Source: Ferrithrix thermotolerans DSM 19514
GTDB lineage: Bacteria; Actinomycetota; Acidimicrobiia; Acidimicrobiales; Ilumatobacteraceae
Assembly: GCA_945860575.1 (NCBI GenBank)
Contig: CAMAQQ010000103.1
Span: 1-5,034 of the forward strand
Direction of reading: 5' to 3'
DNA: 5,034 nucleotides
The notes beneath the pieces were generated by a model, which worked only from the letters and a program-made list of their open reading frames with translations, was not told the DNA's origin and did not search any database. This document shows, piece by piece, positions 1 through 4,189 of the stretch; position 1 is the first letter of the stretch; each line of letters starts with the position of its first letter. The position numbers and the translations under genes were made by a program.

Positions 1-194
1 GCTTGCGCACCAAAAAGCACACCAAAAACGAATGTATAAATCGCCATCTGCGCGAGTGGATTAAGCATCGACCACGACCAACCCAAGACTGATCGCCGAT
101 ATTTGCTTCGCAGTTCACGCAAAGTTAAGTTCCACAACAAATTGCGCGAGTTAGCGATGTCTCTGAGTTGTTGCATTGCTTTACAACTTACCAT
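1..194 (-). CDS. ABC-2 type polysaccharide export permease, 5' end only (Wzm/RfbA/TagG type)
   Basis: This is the N-terminal part (64 complete codons) of an integral-membrane permease that, with an ATP-binding partner, exports lipid-linked polysaccharide across the cytoplasmic membrane. I identify it from the stretch NLLWNLTLRELRSKYRRSVL followed by GWSWSMLNPLAQM and a hydrophobic segment AIYTFVFGVLFGAQ. The order is an amphipathic Leu-Trp helix, a basic K/R-Y-R-x-SVLG turn, and the W-x-x-LNPL entry into the first membrane span, which is characteristic of the O-antigen/teichoic-acid ABC-2 exporters. The gene continues beyond position 1. The start is uncertain. ATG at 194 is the first in-frame Met, but Met7 (ATG at 176) leaves an N-terminus closer to the family's usual length. 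No good ribosome-binding site precedes either. It diverges from the coiled-coil gene and probably belongs to the same glycan locus. Substrate cannot be told from this fragment. Confidence 0.88.
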   Translation of the reverse strand, partial: MVSCKAMQQLRDIANSRNLLWNLTLRELRSKYRRSVLGWSWSMLNPLAQMAIYTFVFGVLFGAQ

Positions 195-202
195 TACTTC
201 AT
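194..202 (-). other. possible two-codon leader ORF (ATG AAG TAA) overlapping the permease start
   Basis: Reading the minus strand from 202, the bases are ATG AAG TAA, and the last A of the stop is the first A of the permease ATG at 194 (TAATG). Position 202 lies exactly seven bases from the end of the minus-strand -10 hexamer TACTCT (214 to 209), so a transcript could begin with this ATG. That would give a leaderless two-codon ORF whose stop is coupled to the permease start. Alternatively the bases are simply an 8-base 5' leader. The overlap is seen in the sequence; translation is inference. Confidence 0.25.
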
Positions 203-207
203 TGCGG

Positions 208-213
208 TAGAGT
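208..213 (+). promoter_or_regulatory. candidate -10 element for the coiled-coil/glycosyltransferase operon, leaderless start
   Basis: TAGAGT fits the TANNNT -10 pattern, and placing its last T at -7 puts +1 exactly on the G of the GTG start codon at 220. The spacing is identical to that of the fhaA promoter (2317-2322), which supports both. A TTTACA at 180-185 resembles a -35 hexamer, but its 22-base spacer is too long. A -35 is often weak in actinobacterial leaderless promoters. Confidence 0.45.
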
Positions 214-214
214 A
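209..214 (-). promoter_or_regulatory. candidate -10 element for the permease gene
   Basis: On the minus strand 214 to 209 reads TACTCT, matching the actinobacterial TANNNT -10 pattern. With its last T at -7, transcription would start at 202, eight bases before the permease ATG at 194. No convincing -35 is visible; TTGGTC at 234 to 229 is too close (14-base spacer). It shares five of its six base pairs with the plus-strand element at 208-213. Confidence 0.4.
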
Positions 215-219
215 AAAAT

Positions 220-624
220 GTGGATGACGACCAAGCAGTCTCTGATGATCTTTCATCGTCAGATTTAAAACCCGAACTTGAGTTGCTAAGAACCAAATTG
301 CAGATCGCCGAACAGAAAATTATGCAACTTGAACTGTCGCTTTTGCAATCTCGTGATTTTTCTATTGGTACGGCGGCCGAAATTGGCGAAATGAGAGTAA
401 GGCATTTTCAAACGAAAGATCAACTTAAAGATGCCAACGTTCACATCAAAAACCACTTAACGCACATCAAGCGACTTGAAGAAGCGATGGTCGAACTAAA
501 TCGCGTGAGTGCGCTTCATCGCGCGAGATTAGCAGAATTAGATCGTGTTTATAACTCTGCTTCATGGAAGATCGGCAGATTTGTGATGATTCCAGTTCGA
601 GTTCTGCGCAAAATTATCAACTGA
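220..624 (+). CDS. small coiled-coil protein with a C-terminal SxSW(K/R) motif, glycosyltransferase-associated
   Basis: A 134-residue protein with no enzyme domain that I recognise. The N-terminus is acidic and polar (residues 1-16). Residues 17-42 form a coiled coil with clean 3-4 spacing of hydrophobic positions (L20, L23, L27, A30, I34, L37, L41), and a second helical stretch covers about 60-110 (I76, L80, I83, L86, M90, L93). The end, residues 111-134, has VYNSASWKIGRF and then a basic-hydrophobic helix (MIPVRVLRKIIN). This resembles the NSxSWRxTxPLR motif that in many surface-polysaccharide glycosyltransferases sits between a coiled coil and the catalytic domain, and it could associate with the membrane. 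The GTG start at 220 is chosen because it coincides with the predicted +1. The stop is 2 bases before the glycosyltransferase ATG, so the two are probably translationally coupled. The role may be scaffolding or chain-length measurement for glycan assembly, which is inference from neighbours only. Confidence 0.75.
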   Translation: MDDDQAVSDDLSSSDLKPELELLRTKLQIAEQKIMQLELSLLQSRDFSIGTAAEIGEMRVRHFQTKDQLKDANVHIKNHLTHIKRLEEAMVELNRVSALHRARLAELDRVYNSASWKIGRFVMIPVRVLRKIIN

Positions 625-626
625 AA

Positions 627-2180
627 ATGAGTTCGTTGTTCAGCGTAATCACGCCGGTATACAACCCTCCGCAATATGCATTTGAAAAATGTGTCGAAAC
701 AGTCTTGGCCCAAGAATTCAAAGATTGGGAGTGGTGTCTGGTTGACGATTGTTCTACTGCGCCATGGATCAAAACACGGTTGAACGAATTACAGGCTTTA
801 GATCAACGAATCAAAGTTTATTTCAGATCTGAAAACGGTGGCATAGTTGCGGCTTCAAACGACGCGATTTCTCTTGCATCTGGAGAATTCGTTGTCTTGC
901 TTGACAACGACGATGAACTTCATTTGGATGCATTAAAAGAAGTTGCAACATGCATCGATGCAAATCCGAGTGCTGACTACATCTACTCAGATGAAGACAA
1001 AATCACCGAGGATGGCAAACACTTTGATGAATTCGTAAAACCAAATTGGTCACCCGAAAGATTTCTATCGCAAAACTATTGTTCGCACCTCTCGGTGATT
1101 CGAACAACTCTGGTTAATCAAGTGGGTCGATTTCGAAATGGTTTTGACGGAGCGCAAGATTACGACTTATTTTTGCGAATCACCGAGCAAACTAAAAACA
1201 TCGTGCATATACCAAAAGTTTTATATCACTGGAGGGCCGTTCCTGGTTCAACAGCTTCGGCGAATAACGCCAAATTATATGCCTACTCTGCAGCGGCCAA
1301 AGCAGTCGATGAACATCTAAAACGGCGAAGAATTAATGCAGAAGTTAGTTTTGACGAAGCACTCTCTTTGGTCAGAGTAAAGCGCCGAGTGATTGCGCAG
1401 CCCAAGGTGAGCATCATAATTCCGACATGTGGCACACGAAAGTCGATTTTTGGCGTTGATACGTGCCTGGTTGTGAACGCAGTTGAAAGTATCGAACGCA
1501 AATCTTCGTACACGAACTTTGAGATAATCGTCGTCGTAGACAAAGGCACACCACAACAAGTAATCACTGACCTAGAAACCGTTTGCCCTGACCGCCTGAA
1601 AATAATTGATTATGACAAGCCGTTTAATTTTTCGGACAAGTGCAATATCGGGGTGGTCAACAGCGATGCCCCACTGGTCTTGATGCTTAACGACGACACC
1701 GAAGTGATCAGCCATGATTGGCTAGAAACTATGGTGGGTCACATCGCTGACGATGACGTGGCGATGGTTGGACCACTGCTGCTTTTTGAAGATGGCAGAA
1801 TTCAAAGTGCAGGACACTCAAATACGCACTCGCTACATAATTTCTGCGCCGGGTCTTCGAACAAAGATTTTGGACACTTCAGAATGCTTAAATTGGCGCG
1901 TGAAGTTAGCGGACTAACTGGAGCATGTGCGCTAATCAAGCGTGATGTGTATTTTGAAGTTGGCGGCATGAGCGAAGTATTTCCGTTGGCGTTCAACGAC
2001 TGTGATATTGCATTTAAATTCTTAGAGCATGGCTATCGCATAATTTGGACACCGAATGCTCGTCTGTTTCACTTTGAATCAGCCACGCGACCCGAGCATG
2101 TCAAACCATCTGAAGTTAAATTAATAATGAGTCGCTGGGGCCGCAAAATCAATAACGACGAGTATTGCAAAATTCACTAA
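627..2180 (+). CDS. two-domain family 2 glycosyltransferase (tandem GT-A domains), surface polysaccharide synthesis
   Basis: A 517-residue cytoplasmic or membrane-associated enzyme expected to add one or two sugars from nucleotide-sugar donors to a lipid-linked glycan. Domain 1 (about 4-235) starts SVITPVYNPP, has VDDCS at 39-43, the metal-binding DND at 93-95 within LLDNDDE, SDED at 121-124, and the QDYD motif (177-180) that probably carries the catalytic base. Domain 2 (about 260-500) starts VSIIIPTCGT, has LNDDTE at 354-359 as its DxD-like site, GACALIKRD at 432-440 and FNDCD at 456-460. Both domains keep their key acidic residues, so the protein may be bifunctional. ATG at 627 is chosen because the upstream in-frame ATG at 564 would add 21 residues that are only a shifted reading of the preceding gene; 627 is 2 bases after that gene's stop and directly precedes the GT fold. 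No Shine-Dalgarno is seen, suggesting reinitiation. Donor and acceptor sugars cannot be told. Confidence 0.92.
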   Translation: MSSLFSVITPVYNPPQYAFEKCVETVLAQEFKDWEWCLVDDCSTAPWIKTRLNELQALDQRIKVYFRSENGGIVAASNDAISLASGEFVVLLDNDDELHLDALKEVATCIDANPSADYIYSDEDKITEDGKHFDEFVKPNWSPERFLSQNYCSHLSVIRTTLVNQVGRFRNGFDGAQDYDLFLRITEQTKNIVHIPKVLYHWRAVPGSTASANNAKLYAYSAAAKAVDEHLKRRRINAEVSFDEALSLVRVKRRVIAQPKVSIIIPTCGTRKSIFGVDTCLVVNAVESIERKSSYTNFEIIVVVDKGTPQQVITDLETVCPDRLKIIDYDKPFNFSDKCNIGVVNSDAPLVLMLNDDTEVISHDWLETMVGHIADDDVAMVGPLLLFEDGRIQSAGHSNTHSLHNFCAGSSNKDFGHFRMLKLAREVSGLTGACALIKRDVYFEVGGMSEVFPLAFNDCDIAFKFLEHGYRIIWTPNARLFHFESATRPEHVKPSEVKLIMSRWGRKINNDEYCKIH

Positions 2181-2190
2181 TCCAACTTTG

Positions 2191-2273
2191 TGAGCGAGGG
2201 GGGACTTGAACCCCCACGTCCTTACGAACACTGGCACCTGAAGCCAGCGCGTCTGCCATTTCGCCACTCGCCC
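2191..2273 (-). tRNA. tRNA-Leu, anticodon CAG
   Basis: On the minus strand an 83-nt class II tRNA folds completely. The acceptor stem is GGGCGAG/CTCGCTC with one G-U pair and discriminator A at 2191. The D stem is GCG/CGC with a loop containing GG. The anticodon stem is CTGGC/GCCAG with loop TTCAGGT, giving anticodon CAG (2240 to 2238), which decodes CUG. The long variable arm (15 nt) has stem GTTC/GGAC with a GTAA loop. The T stem is GGGGG/CCCCC with loop TTCAAGT. The long variable arm fits leucine. The 3' CCA is not encoded (CAA follows), so it must be added enzymatically. The gene converges on the glycosyltransferase, whose stop ends 10 bases away. Confidence 0.97.
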
Positions 2274-2284
2274 GAATGGACTTC

Positions 2285-2309
2285 TGACGCTAACAGTTAT
2301 GTCGCGTCA
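2285..2309. repeat. inverted repeat TGACGC-13-GCGTCA between divergent promoters
   Basis: TGACGC (2285-2290) is mirrored by GCGTCA (2304-2309) across a 13-base spacer. It lies between the tRNA-Leu gene and fhaA and overlaps the candidate tRNA -10. It could be an operator or a chance palindrome; the arms are only 6 bp and the pairing does not extend inward or outward. Confidence 0.3.
2287..2292 (-). promoter_or_regulatory. weak candidate -10 element for tRNA-Leu
   Basis: The minus strand 2292 to 2287 reads TAGCGT, fitting TANNNT, and would start transcription about seven bases before the mature tRNA 5' end at 2273. No recognisable -35 lies upstream, which is unexpected for a stable RNA promoter, so the call is weak. 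The tRNA and fhaA promoters must share the 55-base space 2274-2328. Confidence 0.2.
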
Positions 2310-2316
2310 CGGGGCG

Positions 2317-2322
2317 TAGAAT
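2317..2322 (+). promoter_or_regulatory. -10 element of the fhaA-pstP-pknB operon, leaderless start
   Basis: TAGAAT is a good actinobacterial -10 hexamer (TANNNT). Its last T at -7 puts +1 on the A of the fhaA ATG at 2329, so the mRNA would begin with the start codon. No clear -35 is present at the right distance (CAGTTA at 2294-2299). An in-frame TAA at 2323-2325 rules out a longer fhaA in this frame, which agrees with the leaderless start. Confidence 0.55.
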
Positions 2323-2328
2323 TAATGC

Positions 2329-3069
2329 ATGTTTGCGCGTGCCTACGCCACTTCAATCAGGCCGATTTCTCTCGGAAGACAACTGATTGGCTTGCTCGAT
2401 CTAGCCAGCGCAAAGGGCCTACTTCCAAGCACATACGAGATCTGCTTACATAGTGACGACCTGGCTGCATTTGCAGATGTTGAGCAACATCTGGTTCGCG
2501 AATTAATTGATGCTGCGACGCAACATTGTGAGCAATACGGTTATCAACTTGACGCTGAGATTTCGGTAGTTTTGCAAGCCGACGACGCGATTAAAAGTGG
2601 CACATTTCAAATCAAAACCAACAGGCAACTTGCTGTCAAAACTCCACCTAATGACCCTAAATCGTCGAAGATACAAGAATCAAAAGTGCAACCAGAACCA
2701 ACACAGACACGGACACTGGCTCCGACACTGGCTCCAACACTGCCTACAAAACTGGTGCAGACAATAAATACGCACATAGAAATTACTGCTCGCGCTGCAC
2801 TGGTTTTGGCGAGCGGTCAACGAATTGACTTAATTGAAGACATAGTCAAAATTGGCAGACATCAAAGTTGCACAATCGTCTTTGCCGACAGCAATGTCAG
2901 TCGAGTGCACGCCCAACTTCAACACGACTCGACCGGCTGGTTGGTAGTCGATCTAGGAAGTACGAACGGTATAAAAGTAAACGGCACAAAAATCTCAAAG
3001 GAAAAATCGCTCACAGATGGAGACGAACTGGAATTCGGCACATCTACCGCGCGGTTTGTAGCCTCATAA
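2329..3069 (+). CDS. fhaA: FhaA-type phosphothreonine-binding FHA protein with shortened N-terminal domain
   Basis: A 246-residue cytoplasmic adaptor expected to bind phosphothreonine on PknB or its substrates and link the kinase to cell-wall synthesis. Residues 1-95 match the FhaA N-terminal domain (DUF3662/FhaA_N type): FARAYATSIRPISLGRQL, then LPSTYEICL, HSDDLAAF, and GTFQI at 91-95. Residues 96-150 are a polar, Pro/Thr-rich linker. Residues 152-246 are an FHA domain with IGR (175-177), SRVH (191-194), GSTNG (210-214) and DGDELEFG (230-237); the arginine, serine and asparagine that contact phosphothreonine in this family are all present. The N-terminal domain begins at its FARA motif and lacks the roughly 15-20 residue helix that usually precedes it. 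An in-frame stop at 2323-2325 and the -10 at 2317 support this short start. It is the first gene of the operon; its stop is one base before the pstP GTG. Confidence 0.9.
   Translation: MFARAYATSIRPISLGRQLIGLLDLASAKGLLPSTYEICLHSDDLAAFADVEQHLVRELIDAATQHCEQYGYQLDAEISVVLQADDAIKSGTFQIKTNRQLAVKTPPNDPKSSKIQESKVQPEPTQTRTLAPTLAPTLPTKLVQTINTHIEITARAALVLASGQRIDLIEDIVKIGRHQSCTIVFADSNVSRVHAQLQHDSTGWLVVDLGSTNGIKVNGTKISKEKSLTDGDELEFGTSTARFVAS
2713..2748 (+). repeat. three 12-base tandem units in the fhaA linker
   Basis: ACACTGGCTCCG, ACACTGGCTCCA and ACACTGCCTACA follow each other directly, encoding the linker residues TLAPTLAPTLPT (129-140). The unit length is a multiple of three, so copy-number change would keep the frame. 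It is probably a slippage-prone flexible spacer between the two fhaA domains. Confidence 0.7.
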
Positions 3070-3070
3070 A

Positions 3071-4186
3071 GTGACAATCTTCATTCGTTGGGGTGCATTA
3101 AGCGACACCGGAGTTTTACGTTTACAAAACGAAGACGCACTGCTGGCACAAGAAGGTCTGTTCGTGGTTGCCGACGGTATGGGTGGCCATAATGCTGGGG
3201 AAGTCGCCAGTGCAATGGCGATTAAATTTCTTCGTGGTGCGCAAGCCAACGGCATCGCCGACGCAAAAGAACTCAACTCAATCATTAAAGAAGTAAATGA
3301 AAAGATTTTTCAAGCCGCAAGTGGCCAAACAGATCAAAGAGGAATGGGCACAACACTTACCGCCCTGGCGATAACTCCGACCAATAAATCGAAATCTGAT
3401 AGCGAGACCAAGTCGGCAACCGTTGCAAATATTGGTGACTCACGCACGTATTTGTTGAGGGCCGGCGAATTCAGACAAGTAAGCGTTGATCACTCTTATG
3501 TACAAGAGTTAGTCAGTGAGGGTTTGATTACTCGCGACGAGGCACGAACCCATGCACGACGAAATATCGTCACACGCGCATTAGGTATTGAGCCAACAGT
3601 CGGCGTAGACACTTGGACGCTTCCACTTATTGTTGGTGATCGCTATCTTTTATGTAGTGATGGTTTAGTTGATGAGGTTTCAGACATTGATATTGAAACT
3701 TGCTTGAAACTAAATTCTGACCCTCAACAAACCGCAAGTTACCTCGTAGCAATGGCAAACAAAAATGGGGGCCGAGACAACACCACTGTGATAGTCGTGG
3801 ATGTTTTGGATAACGACAAGTCTGGGGGCAGCAAACCGGCCGACTCGACGCTTTCGAAACCCGAAACTAATTCGTCAATTCGTAAACTGATTATCTCGAT
3901 CGTGGTTGCTGCTGCTGCCGTTGTGACTTCAGTTGTCGCAATTTCTTACGCCCGTGGTGGATACTTTGTGGCATACGAAAATGAAACTCCAACATCACGC
4001 GTGTTGATTTATCAAGGCAAGGATTTTCTCTGGTTTAATCCAACTATTGAAGCCGACAGCACGCTCGTAAGATCTGACCTGAGTTCGGCGCTAGACGGTG
4101 AAATTGTCGCTAAACCAAGTTTTTCTTCGTCAACAGATGCCCAGAATTATGTAAATCAAATTCGTGAAGTTGTTGATGGTGGTTAA
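3071..4186 (+). CDS. pstP: PstP-type PP2C Ser/Thr protein phosphatase, membrane anchored
   Basis: A 371-residue metal-dependent (PPM family) phosphatase that removes phosphate from PknB and its substrates. The catalytic domain (about 5-245) has all expected motifs: RLQNED (17-22), ADGMGGH (34-40), GMGTT (91-95), NIGDSR (120-125), DHSYVQ (140-145), CSDGL (195-199) and GRDNTTV (234-240). The metal-binding aspartates D35, D197 and D236 are present. A short polar juxtamembrane linker (246-270) is followed by one membrane span (about 273-292) and an extracellular tail of about 77 residues that contains the YFVAYENE...VLIYQGKDFLWF pattern seen after the span in PstP proteins. The long Pro/Thr-rich end of the mycobacterial protein is missing. 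The GTG start at 3071 is chosen because it follows the fhaA stop by one base and leaves the family's usual few residues before SDTG; no Shine-Dalgarno is seen, so coupling is likely. Confidence 0.96.
   Translation: MTIFIRWGALSDTGVLRLQNEDALLAQEGLFVVADGMGGHNAGEVASAMAIKFLRGAQANGIADAKELNSIIKEVNEKIFQAASGQTDQRGMGTTLTALAITPTNKSKSDSETKSATVANIGDSRTYLLRAGEFRQVSVDHSYVQELVSEGLITRDEARTHARRNIVTRALGIEPTVGVDTWTLPLIVGDRYLLCSDGLVDEVSDIDIETCLKLNSDPQQTASYLVAMANKNGGRDNTTVIVVDVLDNDKSGGSKPADSTLSKPETNSSIRKLIISIVVAAAAVVTSVVAISYARGGYFVAYENETPTSRVLIYQGKDFLWFNPTIEADSTLVRSDLSSALDGEIVAKPSFSSSTDAQNYVNQIREVVDGG
4178..4182 (+). promoter_or_regulatory. candidate ribosome-binding site of pknB
   Basis: GGTGG lies 7 bases before the pknB ATG and is embedded in the last Asp-Gly-Gly codons of pstP. 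It matches the GGAGG core at four of five bases. It is the only recognisable Shine-Dalgarno-like site before the starts in this operon. Confidence 0.4.
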
Positions 4187-4189
4187 ACC

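Noticed and set aside
180..185. TTTACA as a -35 element for the promoter at 208
   Set aside because: The spacer to the -10 would be 22 bases, outside the usual 16-19.
564..626. Longer glycosyltransferase start at ATG 564
   Set aside because: The extra 21 residues are low-complexity (Ser-rich) and only a shifted reading of the conserved SASWKIGRF region of the preceding gene; ATG 627 directly precedes the GT fold.
606..630. Programmed -1 frameshift joining the coiled coil to the glycosyltransferase
   Set aside because: The overlap has A-runs (AAAA at 610-613) but no X-XXY-YYZ heptamer in the right phase and no obvious downstream stem; stop-start coupling across TGAAAATG is simpler.
1283..1567. 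Overlapping minus-strand reading frames opposite the glycosyltransferase (also 1802-1996)
   Set aside because: No recognisable domain, no promoter or ribosome-binding site, and both lie within well-conserved GT2 coding sequence.
2190..2453. 87-residue plus-strand reading frame
   Set aside because: It runs antisense across the tRNA-Leu gene and then overlaps fhaA in another frame; the product resembles no protein I know and the tRNA fold is unambiguous.
2868..3285. Short frames 2868-3074 (plus) and 3064-3285 (minus)
   Set aside because: They are shadows of the FHA domain and of the pstP N-terminus, both of which show clear family motifs in the main frame.
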